Shown: positions 34,641-46,849 of the stretch, piece by piece | Layout of the letters: each line of letters opens with the position of its first letter | Numbering within the stretch: position 1 is the stretch's first letter | Assembly: GCA_965153455.1 (NCBI GenBank) | Contig: OZ234494.1 | Coordinates: forward strand, 22,258,001 to 22,322,000 | Direction: 5' to 3' | Length of the DNA: 64,000 nucleotides | DNA from: Sphagnum compactum | Taxonomy: Eukaryota; Bryophyta; Sphagnopsida; Sphagnales | The notes under the pieces: generated by a model | Database searches by the model: none | Told to the model about the DNA's origin: nothing | Seen by the model: only the letters and a program-made list of their open reading frames with translations | Position numbers and translations under genes: made by a program

Positions 34641-37600
34641 TTTGCAATGATATCGATCACGCCTTCCCCCCTCCGCTTTGTGTCTGTTTCTCTCCACGGA
34701 ACGCGAAAAATTCAGAAGCTCTCCTCTCCGTTCCGTTTCTCATGGTTTATGGTAATGCTGCAGCCCCCCCCTCCCCCCCAACCATCGAGGATATTCAGTA
34801 TTGACCCAGTGTTGTATGGTTCTTTGATTTTTCCCAAAAAATGCCGGTTCTGGGTATTTGAAAAACATCAGAATCGAAGACCCATTAGTTTTCATGTCAG
34901 AACTACCAGTTCTTTTCTGGGATCTTTGAGTGTTTAGAAATTTGCTGGTTCAGAGCAGGACATGGGTATCACAAAAAATTCATCTCTCAGGTCAGAGCAG
35001 GGGCTGAGTGTTTCACGATTGGAACTCTTTTGGTTACACATATGCATATACAATTGGTCAAAGAACCATGAAAGAACTGGCACTAGATCAAGGCCCACTT
35101 TAGATGGGGTCCAAAGTCCAAATTCTTAGGAACCCATTTGGACTCAATTGAAGCAAATTGAATCCTCGAGTGGGACCCTGCCTTGGACCCTAGCTTGCCT
35201 CTAGGTTCTCCAATCATGAGCCAGCTCTTTTTTTTGGGTCTGAACGAACGTCTGAACCAATTTTGGTTTTCCCTCCAAATAGGTTTAGCCTTGATTTGCC
35301 ACTTTTTGATCTTGGACCCTTATCTGTAGGCCATGAGGTCCAATTTATGGCTCTCAGCCAAAAGGATCGTTCTATTTCATTGGACCCTGAACCTTTGGCC
35401 TTAAAGAACCATCGAACATTAGAGTTAATGTGATGATGGTGAAATGCTGCCAATCATAAATAAACCAAAGCACCCAAAAAGTTCATGTCATCAATTCAAC
35501 AATTTGGAGATTTTTATTGGCAATTTTTATTCAATGTGTTGTTTTCATCTCTCTAGTAAGCTTCATCAACAAGCTTGTCAATATGTTGCAATCTCATCCA
35601 TCTGGTTCATTTTCATCCATGTGACAAGTTCATTAAAATGGTTTCATTCAATTAAGTTGATGCTATCAAATTTTATTGATTTGGTCACATCTAGTGCCTC
35701 AAGCCTCTTATTATGGACTGATAAACAATGTCTTATCAACTAGCAAAAAAGGAGAATGACTTCATATCAAGCAATGGAATGAACAAATGAATGTAAATAT
35801 TGTAACTACAAATACCAAACAGACCAGTAAATGGGCCTAGAAACTATCTTTCTGCATAGAAAGTTTCATAATTGTAAAGATATAGAAGAGAATTTTTTAA
35901 AAAACTTGAAACAATTTAGGCAAAGCAACAAGCTTATAAGGCCTCATTGGCATTAGCAGCCCCAGGCCATCAAGTTAAGTCTGAGATTTGTGACAAGGCC
36001 TCCTCCTTTGAGCCCCCATCAAAGGATGTGAAGGATATTACTAGTTGGAGCCAAAGGAGAGCATGGATACTTGGATAGGTGTCATGTGACATGTAGAGGA
36101 GTGACTTTGTTCATAAAGGACTACAAATGTCACATGGAATAAGGGGCTTATGGTGGTGCTAAGTCCTAAGGGCATGTTCAAACTTCAAACTAGCAACAGA
36201 TAAAATAGGAAATGTTCCATTATGTTCCCCAAATGTGCACTCATAATTAATTCACACTAAAACTTGGTGAACATTTCTCAAAATGTGGGACCATGTGAAA
36301 ATTACTACATTCTTAAAGTCGTCTCTTCATACCAGCCTTTTCTTTATTGGCAAAATTTCCTACCAACTTTACCAATTGGAAATGTGATATTGAAGTGATT
36401 TTGGATGTGTTCAATCCTCATAAGTAAGGGAAAAATAGTGAATATCTCCGAATTTTTATATTGGTTTTGGAGTGTGTAGCCAAAGATATAGAAGGATGAT
36501 TAAAGTTTTGTACTTCATAGCCAGATTTGGCTGAATCTTCCTGAGGATGATTGCCACTTTTTCGGACATCTTCTTCGCATGTACCGATTGCTACTTTGGC
36601 TACAAACAAAAAGGGGTTACCTCATGAGGTGGAAATGGGGTTCTTGGGGGCAAGTGTCACACATAATAATTACATAGCCCATATTGAAAAATAATTCACT
36701 GCAAAAACAACAGTAAAAGGTAAATAATCATAATCTCTTTCTTTACTCTTATAGAGAGTACAAACATAAAAATACCTACCTAGTAGGTAGATGACCCTTA
36801 TCTCTTCACTGACTTTTTCACCTTATCTGTCTAAAAGCTAAAGTTTACCTCAATTTCAACTAACCCTCAAGTTCTGCCTTGGGTGAACCAGTAACTACAC
36901 TGGTACCAGCACTGGATGAAAGATCCAAACATCCATCCCGCTTTGTGTGAATGACCTCATCCTTGTCATCTAGGTGGCATAGATTGCATTAGTGCCCCTA
37001 TTTTGTTGGATTTTTTGTTTCTTTGTGTCTAGGCCCTCCCTTCTCTTTCATCTTTCCCCCTTTGAAAGAAAAAAAAGAATTCCCTCTCTTTTTCTCACGG
37101 TAGCTCTTGCAAGTTGTCCACTCTTGCCATAAGTTGCAAGCATTATAAAGCATTGCCAAGCTTGTAAGAGTTGCAAGAAGCTCATCGATCTTTTTTCCTT
37201 TCTTAATTTTGCCTTGTTGTTTGTTGTTCATCATTGCATGTCATTGTTTGTTTGTCTCATTGTCAAGCTAAACAAGTTGGTGAGATGGTCATTGCTTTCT
37301 ATCCCAAACTTGCAAGCTCTAAAGGTTATAAGGTCACCCCTAAGCTCCACCAAACTTGCAAGGTTGCTTAGAGAACCCCATGAGGCATTGGAGTTTGGCT
37401 TTCTTGAGTTAGTTGTAATAGAAATAATTGAAAGAACACCAATGTGCTTTGGCCAACAAAAATGAATCTTAGTCTTGTTCGGGCTTCGGCTAGTTGTTCT
37501 TTAGGCTCTAATTGCAACTTATTTGCATATAAGTGTAAAGAGCATTGCCAATCCTTTTGAATAGTAAAATGAAAGTTGTTTGGCATGTTGTACCTCTACA

Positions 37601-39640
37601 CGTCACACATGTTTTTTAGTAACATTTCACATATAGCCAACAATGTGTTAACAAACTTGTATAATAATGCTTGCATTACTTGTAACTTTTGGAGTTGTCA
37701 TTGCAATTTTCCCCTTGCAAAATGTTAAGTGTGTTTTCTTTCCATGGTTGCACATTGCGTTTTGTGTTTTCCCTTGGGGTAATAATACTATATTTTTGTG
37801 GAACAAGTTTACACTATGCACATTGTAGACCATGAATTGAATATGTACTTGCAAATAAAGTTTGTTGAACGGATGTTGCAATTGTTGTTGAAAGGCTTTT
37901 GGGTTTTTATCAAAACTAACAAAACAAGCATTTCAATCCATGTAAACGGACCACCAAATTGTTGCATCCAAACTTTCATCAACTCCTTGTGTTGATTAAG
38001 TAAATACCACTTTGATAGTGTTACCTCTTTTCTTTTGAACCTTTATTATATATTGCACCCTTTTCATTCTATTATTGAAGCCTATTAACAAGTAATACCT
38101 AAAATATTTTGTACATATGTTTTTGTTTTCAATCCTTTACTGATACCTATTATTAATGCATATCCTATAATAATTATATTTAAAATTTGAAAATAAATAT
38201 ATTCATTCATATAACTAATTGAATCATAAATTTTACTCCATGATCAATGTATGACACTAATATATTTACTCATGTAATTTTTAATTAAAAACAAATGTCC
38301 TTCATTAACTACTTTTGGACTAAAGAATATAATGTAATGAAAAAAGTAATGAAAAGATGTAGCTAACATGAAGGTTGTCAATTTTTTTAGTGAAGGCTGT
38401 GTTCTATGGTAAATTTATGAAATCAACATATGATGAAGACACAGTTCAATTGTAACAAATAGAAGAAAAATCATTAAAAAAAAACTGGATTATTTAAGAT
38501 TTTTCATGGAAAAGTGGAAAATTTTAATGCAAAGTTTAATTATAATTAATTAAGATCAAATTAGTGGATGAGAAAAAAAAATCACTCCAAAACGAACATG
38601 GATTGTTCTCGCAATCTTGTGGAGTGATTTTAAAGTTCAAAAGGTCCATTCAAAAATGAACAAGGGCAATGTTCATGCAAGCTTGGTCTCCAATTGCAAG
38701 TAGGATGTATGAGATCAAGGTTGCAAACTAACCCACTAAAGTATGAAGGTGTCAACCTTGGTGCCATTACACCTACCCAAAGGGTTGTTAAAATATGAAT
38801 AAAGACACAAATGCAAGTTGTTGGACATGTTTTAGCTAGGCATGAAACTATTTTTACTGAATAAATAATAAAAATAAGAGGTTGATCATAACCATCACTA
38901 GGAAACAACCATCATTATGGAACTTTACACTAAAAACCCAAAATTTGCCAAAATTTAACCCATTTTTTTTGCGTTAGATGCATAATCATTTTATTTATTA
39001 TTCAATCGCAATTTTATATGAGGTAGCTATTGTTGTGTAGACATTGTTGTGGAATTGATTAATACGTTAAAACATATGAAATAAAAAATAACAATTCATG
39101 CTAATGAAACAATTCACATTTTGAATTTGTTGTCACAAAATTAAATTAATGTTCAAGATTAATTATAGAATGTCTTTGAATATAATTTTGTGCAAGGCAT
39201 GTGATTAGTTCCTAACAAACCTTTCTTATGTTCAAATGTCAAATGTCTTAGTTGTTTGTTTTCATATGTTTAGTTGAAGTTGGGATGAATCAATGGCATG
39301 CTTTCAACTTCATTATGTGTTCCATTAAATTTTTCAATTGTCCAAAACAAGTCAATGAGTCATGTTAGATATTACGATGTAAATAATAAGTGACACAAGA
39401 TAGATTAAAGTGTCACAACAAAGCCTAATGTTGAATCTAATTAGTTATCTAAAGTAGGTCATTGTAAAAGGATGAACAATCAAAACAACAACTATCAATT
39501 GTTTTCATGGAGTTAAGCTTTAATCTTCAACTATGAGAATGCATTAGATCTAAGGTAGATAGGCCTATAATTGAACATTTAGTGGACAATAACAGCTTAG
39601 TTACAACTTAATTAGTGGTAGAGTCTAAAAATAATTTGTA
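34640..39640. other. Intergenic DNA, no gene seen
   Basis: A C-rich tract lies at 34763-34780, and words like TTGGACCCT recur at 35090-35400. The rest is AT-rich with isolated short open frames and no domain. A cluster of GCAAG/CTTGC words at 37107-37170 was noted but gives no clear structure. Confidence 0.5.
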
Positions 39641-39648
39641 TCCCCACT

Positions 39649-39985
39649 ATGGGCACTTCATTCAACTTTTGAATCATTCAATTCCACTTAGATTTGTAAA
39701 AATTATGGCTCTCCAAAATAAAGGGGGTCTTTCACATTAAAAACAATTTACCACACACCCACCACCCTAGTTCCAAAAAACTTTCACTCTATGCACAATC
39801 CTAAAATTCTTCTATGAGCACTTCATTCAACTTTTGAATCATCCAATTCCATTTATATTTGTAAAAGTTATGTCCTTTCAAAGTAAAGGGGGGGGGGGGG
39901 GGTTCTCCACTTGAAAAACAAATTACCGCACACCTACAACTTCATTCCAAAAAGCTTTCACCTTATAAATAATCAAAAGTTTCTT
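39649..39985. repeat. 165-bp tandem duplication, two copies
   Basis: ATG(G/A)GCACTTCATTCAACT begins at 39649 and again at 39814. Shared later words are TTTGTAAAA-TTATG and the end AAAA-CTTTCAC-T. The second copy carries a poly(G) expansion of about 16 bases near 39887-39902 where the first has GGGGG. Confidence 0.8.
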
Positions 39986-40489
39986 CATGTATGGTCAAAA
40001 TCCTTTTGTTCACCAAACACTTACACATTGTTTGTCAAGCTCGGAGCCCTAGAATCATGTTCAATTTCCATCAATAATCCCAAAATTTGTTTGGATTTAA
40101 GGTTTAGATCAATGGTGAAGGGGTTTGTGATGTTTATGATACCTTGAATTTCAAACAAAGATGGGCATTGCCACCAAACACCAATCCCCTTCTTCCCCTT
40201 ATTATTGCTGCTACTACAATGGTTTCTTTATGTTTCTTATGTTCTTAATGCATTGCCATTCAAACTATGTATTGGGAATTAAATTATCTTCAGCTAGCTA
40301 GGCTACCATCTATGTTGAACTCTTTTTAACGAAACTCCAATTACAAAATGTCCATTCCAAACTTCTCAAACATCTAATAGCATATAACACTACCCTTTAA
40401 TGTGGCCTTAGTGATGTTTGTCTCCTTTTGATTTGTAAGTTGCTACCCTCTTCAGCATTGTTATCTATGATGCAAGTGGTGTGGCATGG

Positions 40490-40705
40490 TAGGGAGTGAT
40501 GCCCATTTCCCTTTCTTTGTTTACTATTATTGGTGATGTTCCATTTACTTTTTTAATGTGCTCACCCTGGTGATGGTCATTTCCTTCTTTTCATCTACTA
40601 TACCTAGTGATGGGTTGTCTCCTTTTTCTCATGTGTTTGCCCTGGTGATGGTCATTTCATTCTTTTAATGTGTTGGCCCTATTAAAGGTCATCTCCTTCT
40701 TATGA
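40490..40705. repeat. Degenerate ~40-45 bp minisatellite
   Basis: The word (G/A)GTGATGGTCATTTCCTTCTTTT and variants (GTGATGTTCCATTTAC, GTGATGGGTTGTCTCC, AAAGGTCATCTCCTTC) recurs about five times between 40530 and 40700, with variable linkers containing TGTGTT(T/G)GCCCT. Confidence 0.6.
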
Positions 40706-41219
40706 TTCGATGTTTTTTAAACCGGTGGCACCAATGCTTTTGTTGGGGGACAAGTTTTGTTGATTTCCGACGCAAAAAAAATGGGTTAAATTTTGGCAAA
40801 TTTGGGGTTTTTAGTTAGTGTAAAGTTTGATTAACTTTGATAGCATTTTTGAAAAAATCTCCTAATTTTTAATATTGCAAAATTGAAAAAGAAAAAGAAA
40901 AAGAAACCCTGGTTAGTGGTACTAGAGTAAGTGCTGGTTCTCCTTGGAGGCGGATAGGTACTACCCAGCTTAGCTGGACCCAATATAAGGCGTTATACGA
41001 AGGCCATCTCATGCCTCTCTCAACCCCACACTTATTAGGCCCCCAAATGAAAGCCCCCCTTTAATGGTAGTTAACCAGTCACGGGGGAAAAAAAAAAAAA
41101 AGCCTTTGACCCAACGCACCCATCGTCCAAATTTTTTTCTTCCTGTTGTAAGTTTACGCATTGTCTTTCTTTTATTTTCTAGTGCGTGCGCGCGCACTCT
41201 GTCGTCGCCTTGCTTTGCC

Positions 41220-41239
41220 TTTCTTTTTATAAAAAGAAA
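41220..41239 (+). promoter_or_regulatory. Perfect 20-bp palindrome containing a TATA box, DRE2 promoter candidate
   Basis: The 20 bases form an exact palindrome centred on TTTATAAA, about 325 bases before the DRE2 start codon. Position and sequence suit a core promoter TATA box. The DNA between it and the ATG is pyrimidine-rich, including a (CTCG)n tract near 41444-41460. A short upstream frame (ATG at 41242, about 26 codons) would be in the leader only if transcription starts right at this site. Confidence 0.45.
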
Positions 41240-41564
41240 TTATGTCCCAAGAGAATGATCAGTGCAACGCTTTTTTGAATCTCTGCGCGTCGCTTTTTCG
41301 CAGAAGCCATTTTCTCGTGTGAACATTGAGGAGGAGAGTGCAGTTTGTTCTGTTTGCAAATAACTCAAGTGTTGTTGCATTGCAGGAGTTTCTCTTTTGT
41401 TTTGTTTTGTTTTGTTTTTCCTCAGTTTGCTTGCTGCAGTCCTCGCTCGCTCGCTCGCTCTTCAATCGCAGTTTTTCTTTGTGTGCTCCTCCTGTTGCTT
41501 GTTTTTGCCCGAGAAAAGAAAAGAGGGATTTGCTTGTGTTTGTTTGTGTGTTTTTGTGGAGGTG

Positions 41565-44500
41565 ATGGCGGGGTGTGGGGGAGTGTTGTTGGTGACGGAT
41601 GTGGCCATGCTTCCGGCGAGTGTGGTACTGTGGGCCGTGCAAACGTTCGGGGACAAGGCCGCTGGTGGAAAAGCAATGGCCGTTGTCACCAACGCCTCGT
41701 ATCTCGCACCGGGTTCGTGTATTACTTGATAATGCTCTCTTTCACTTGGCAGTACTTAGGTAGTGTTGGACATGCATTGTTAGATGAGAGAGAAAGGAGA
41801 CTTTTGTGTTGTTGTTTTACTTTTTGGTGCCAAGTGTTGAAGAAGGAATCAGAAATCGAGAAGCGCCCCTGTTCTCTTCACCATTATTATATTCACTCTT
41901 TGCACCTCCGCGAGTGGTATTGTAAAATTCTGAGAAATGTGAATGAAAGCAGAAGGAAAGCCTTTTGGAGGATCGATGTAGACGTTAGAGATGTCGGTGT
42001 GAGAGTCTCATGCAGCAGGTGCATTGTTAAAAAATTCGATCTATGGCTTTTGGTTTTCTCTCTGTCTCTCTGTGTCTCTCTCAGGCTGCAGTCTGCATTG
42101 CCTTGATTGCCTAAGAGACTCAATAATACAGTCAGGGTGTGCTGAGGAGTTGGAGAGATTTCTTTTGGGATACAATGTTAATCCAGAGTTTTGGAATCCA
42201 ATGTATACAATTTTGTGACTCTTTTTTTTGCCATGAAATAGCAGGCAAAAGTTTAGTTGTTTCACGAAGATTGTCACTCTCCTTGAGCATGGACGACAGT
42301 TTTCTGGTTTCTATTCGATCTTTTGGCATTTGGGCTTGAGAAGTATAGGTAATAGTGGGAGTTGAGCATACATTGCATTGCATTGCTATTGCAGATCGGC
42401 ACCTTGGACTGGCCACAGCATCATTGGAGGTGGTGATATCTTTAGTGGAGAACCCCGGTCATCATACGCAAGCGTGGTTGTCTGAGATAGTGCATGTGCT
42501 TAGGCCAGGTGGTGTTCTTTGGCTGCAGGAGCCTTTCGCTTGCCAAGATGTGGCCGAAGCAGACCAGCAAGTCAGTAAAATGTTTTCCATAATGCTTTTG
42601 AGTCACAAAGTATTGATTTTCCCACGAACTCATATCCTTTGCAAAGATGAGGAAGCTATTTTGTGTTCTATGAAGACTTCGAGCCCAAGTCTTTCAACAT
42701 TGTGTCTTGTGGTTGATTTTCTGTGGTGATTTATGTATGTCCACAGAGGTTAGGCGATGCTCCAGTGCAGACACAAGCAGTACTGGAACGCAATCTGTTG
42801 CTGGCAGGTTTTGTGGATGTCGAAACGGCAGAGTGTGTGAGTGGTGTTGGCCTAGCGGAGTCATATTCTACAAGTGCCACAGGGTCGGAGCATGGCCCAC
42901 TCCTCAAGCCTGTTGCTGTACGGTTCATAACTGCTGACTACCTCATTTCTTGCAAGCTCAGAGTTTCATAGTAGCACCTATGTGGGGACAATGTGTTCTC
43001 TATATTCACTTGGCACAAATTTGAATATCTTCATCTATTGTCCACCAGAGTTTACTGAAGGTGTGATATGGATGCAACAAATGATAGAGCCAAGACTTGC
43101 AAGAACAATAGCTAATGTCCTCATGTGGCAGCTGCAGCTTTGAAACTGATAGCACTTCCATGGTCCCCATGTAGGTGAGAGTGCTGAAGCCCACTTGGGA
43201 GACAGGATCATCATTTGGGATAAAGAAGAAAGCAACTTTGGAACAAGGTCAGTCTCCAAATGAGCTTGTCCTCATACTGTGTGTTTGAACCTTCACAGTT
43301 TCACCTGCTCCGAAACTTGAAGTAACCTGGATTAACTTTATCCAAAGACCATAGATGGATTGTGCACAAGTGATTGCAGTCTTACCAATGATTGACTGTT
43401 GATCTCATCAACAATCTTTTCTTGGTTGCAAGCCTTGGCTAGACTAGACTTTGTTCCTGTTTGGTCATATTAAGCAATGTCTTGTTTCTTTTGACCCACC
43501 CCTGCATCTGGATACTAACTCCAAAATTTTCTCTGAAGAATATGTTGTGGTATAATTCTAGGAAAGTTGGTCTTTTCTTGCACTTCAAGGTGCCTGGATT
43601 TCAAATTTAAATGCTTACATTTTTCTCGGGCTGTAGTATCAGTATCATTGTCTTGCATGTTGGTGTTGAGGCAGAATCCACACTGGTGTCCCTTGGAGAT
43701 ACTCTCCGATTGTCATCAGAGGATGTCAATGACACATCTTTGCCCCTTGCAAACACCTGGAAGGCAACCTCTGTTGATGATGATGGAGATGAGTTTGTGG
43801 ATGAGGATGCCTTGCTAGATGAAGATGATCTCAAGCGACCTGTACTACCTGGTGGGTTCTTATGCTTCCTTTTTGTGCTACTACAAATGTGTGGTTAATA
43901 ATGTTAATGTAAACTAAAAGTTTGTGGTCATGACTGGGCACTATGCAGAAATGGCACTGTAAGTCTGCTGAGAAAGGTGATCTATGAAATGCCGTGTTTG
44001 GGTACATGGTTTGAAGGAAGAAATTTGATAGTGCCCATTCACCAACAACTGTGATATGATGTAAAGCTGGGGTGCAGGTGCGGATGACTGTGAAGTAGAG
44101 AAAGCAGGAAAGAAAGCATGCAAAAACTGCACATGCGGCCGTGCAGAACTTGAGGAAAAGACCCCACTTACGGCTGCTCAACTCAACAACCCACAATCTG
44201 CATGTGGAAATGTGAGTTTCCTGATTTTTTCACTCTCTTGGTCCATGAGTCTTTTGGCGAGAGGTACTCCCTAAAGCCTACATGAGCCTGAAAGTTGTCT
44301 GCTATCATGACCAAGACTGCTGTTGACGACAAGTGCAGGTCCTGCATCATGGGAAAGAACAACTACATTCTCTGTTCACTCAATACCATCTTTCCTCAGT
44401 AATTAGTCTGATCAGTTGAGCATTGAAGTTGTGTCTTATTCATCCTATTTCTTCAAGTGGGAATTCTGGTTGTCCAAAATGCTTTCTTTTGGTCTGTTGA

Positions 44501-45028
44501 TCAATGATCTACTGCTGACATTGACCTATTTAAATGAAATGAGTTCCATGCAATGGATGCATATACAGCATTCTGGATGTTGCTTGCCAATCTACACGCA
44601 ATTAGGTTTATGTCAAACTCTGTTCGGTGGCTGCAGTGTGGACTAGGTGATGCTTTCCGATGTGGTGGATGTCCCTATCGAGGATTACCTGCTTTTAAAC
44701 TTGGAGAGAAGGTACTAAAATTTCTGTTGCTGTTTAATGCTGTGATGAAGATGCTGAGTCCAAAAACAGTGATTTTGTCATATCAGCATGTTTTGGTATG
44801 TTCTGATGCTGTCATTTTCACAAATATCATATACTGATGGACTTCACATTTCATCCATGCAATGCAATCAACAGGATGCAACTCATAGTCTGTCTGATTT
44901 GCTGAATGAAACTATATTTAATGGTCTGCTCTTCAGATAACTACAGTGCTGTTATACTCATTTGCTTGTTGGTCTTAATGTGACTACAGATATCTCTCCC
45001 AGGATCCCTGTTAGTTGCAGATGCATGA
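41565..45028 (+). CDS. DRE2: DRE2/anamorsin (CIAPIN1) Fe-S assembly protein, seven exons
   Basis: Cytosolic Fe-S cluster assembly factor; in the known pathway it takes electrons from the diflavin reductase TAH18/ATR3. Exons: 41565..41712, 42395..42570, 42747..42922, 43637..43851, 44078..44211, 44637..44711, 44990..45028; they join in phase to 320 residues. The N-terminal methyltransferase-like domain shows [13 protein letters not shown] (about 83-95) and [13 protein letters not shown] (125-137). The acidic linker ends [17 protein letters not shown]. The C-terminal CIAPIN1 domain has the first Fe-S motif C243-X9-C253-X2-C256-X-C258 ([12 protein letters not shown]), then [33 protein letters not shown] with twin CX2C (281/284, 292/295). 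The last exon encodes [12 protein letters not shown]. Least certain is the exon 3-4 junction: weak donor GTTCAT, and two acceptors six bases apart (exon at 43637 or 43643). At 320 residues it is longer than the usual ~270 because of the linker. Confidence 0.92.
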
Positions 45029-46385
45029 AGAGCCCACACATTGCCAGAGTTCATCATTCTGCTTGGTCCAGTCCAAGCTTGACAATTTTGGTAATAGTGA
45101 ATCGTGTCTTTGTAGCCAAGTCACGCTTTGCTATAGCCCTTTAAACGTTACCAATGCATTTTGCTCAGAGTACTGTGATCCTTTTTGCAGATGCATTTAC
45201 TTAGTTAGTGCCAATCACTGCAGTCCACTAAATGCCTAAAGCTTGAAAAAAATTCTGCTGCCAGATGGTTTTTTTTGGCTTAGTGTTGAAGTTTGAACAG
45301 TCCAGTCACAAAGAATCCGCAACATTTCAATGACCACTGTAATTTGTCACTGCAGCAGCATCAGGAAACACGCAAAATGCTTTTGCATTCACTCTTCAGT
45401 GTGACATAATTTGGTCACACACTGAAACAGAAGTTCTTAGCCAGCAAAACTACCAATCCATAAGTCAAAATTGGCAACTAAGGACTAAACATTGCAATGA
45501 CAATGATCTTGTATATAGTATACCAATACTTGACTTATTGTTACTACTTCCTAGCATACATACATATGCATTATCTGAGTTTGTAAAATATCTGGATTTC
45601 TTTCCTTGGAGATTATTTTAATCAGCATAAGTGGGGAAGCACAAACTACAAGAATTGTCTTTTTCCCTTTCCAAATGACAGACCCGACTTGCAAAACAGA
45701 ATAATGATCATCTTATTTTCTTTGAGAGGATTATCTCTCGATTATAGTGGATCTTACGGATCTTACTGACCACACGCAAGAATCAAGCGAATTCATTTTG
45801 CACAAATACTAAGGAGATTAGATTTCATGCAATTTCAAGAGATTTGATTTTGCACCAATGCCACTCCACCTGAGAAAGGTCAGGAATGTTGTTTGCATGT
45901 GTAAAAACTAGAGATCTGTGCTGATTTTTCTAGTGTGATCAGAGAGCACCTTACAGAGTGTATGTTTTCTTTTGCTGTTCCGGGTCATTTAAAAAAACAG
46001 AATGCTTGCTATGGTGGGTGTTCTGGTTTTTGAAGTGCCCTTCAATTGATTTTCATTTTTTCCTGTCACACCTGCCTGGGTATGAGTATCATGTATCATA
46101 AGAAAATAAATAAACAAATAACTTGGCACTGGTCCTTATGCTTTGTAAAGCCCTTGGCCATGGGTTTTACCAAAACTGGGCCTGCACTCAGCTCCACCTC
46201 ACACAGGCCCTTATTCTGGTAAAGTCAATGGCTGAGGGTCCTTTAGCCTACACATTCAACTGAACAAATTTGACTAGGCAGCCCTAAGGAAGCACAATTC
46301 AGAAAATTCCAGAATCAATGTTCTTTTAAAATCAGGCCATCACAATTTTAGGGCATAACCTTGTGCTTTCAAAATTAGAATATAG
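45029..46385. other. 3' flank of DRE2 and intergenic DNA
   Basis: The first few hundred bases are probably DRE2 3' untranslated region. No other gene or repeat is apparent. Short frames at 44962-45239 overlap the last DRE2 exon in other phases and are not real. Confidence 0.5.
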
Positions 46386-46470
46386 AAATGTGGGAGATTC
46401 CTGGTCAGAGTTTAGCAGTGAAATCGCAATGCAACCCAACACCTCGTCAAAACTGCTCGACAATACACAC

Positions 46471-46600
46471 GGCTGTTGCTATCCAGTCACACGAAAATAG
46501 GCCCAGAGATTTCACCTCTGTTGCGATCCAGTCACATGAAAACAGGCCCAGAGATTTCACCTCTGTTGCGATCCAGTCACATGAAAACAGAAACCGCGCT
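46471..46600 (+). repeat. 45-bp tandem repeat (2.5 copies) inside a small open frame
   Basis: ATCCAGTCAC begins at 46481, 46526 and 46571, exactly 45 bases apart; the copies are nearly identical. The period is a multiple of three, so the frame 46388-46612 (plus) encodes a repeated 15-residue unit VAIQSHENRPRDFTS. The frame has no recognised domain or neighbours supporting expression, so I list the repeat, not a gene. Confidence 0.8.
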
Positions 46601-46849
46601 AGCCAAAATTAGGCAATGTTCGCAAATCTCGCCGACATCAGCAATCCCGCATGGCAACAGTTCCATCTCCCAGGTGAAATTATTATATTCAATGCAAGTC
46701 AGCAAGTGCGCGATTTGGCTCACAGACACAAATTGCTGTCGAGTATGGAAAAAGAGCAGCCAATGTAAGAGGGCGTGATGACGGGAGTCTGGAAGCGCCG
46801 CTCTGGATAAAGATTTCCAGCTTAGTGATAACACGAACCCCAAAACTGC

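Noticed and set aside
41345-42106. 253-codon open frame overlapping DRE2 exon 1
   Set aside because: It crosses the DRE2 start and first intron in another phase, lacks a recognised domain and has no ATG start in this frame at 41345. It is a chance frame in leader/intron DNA.
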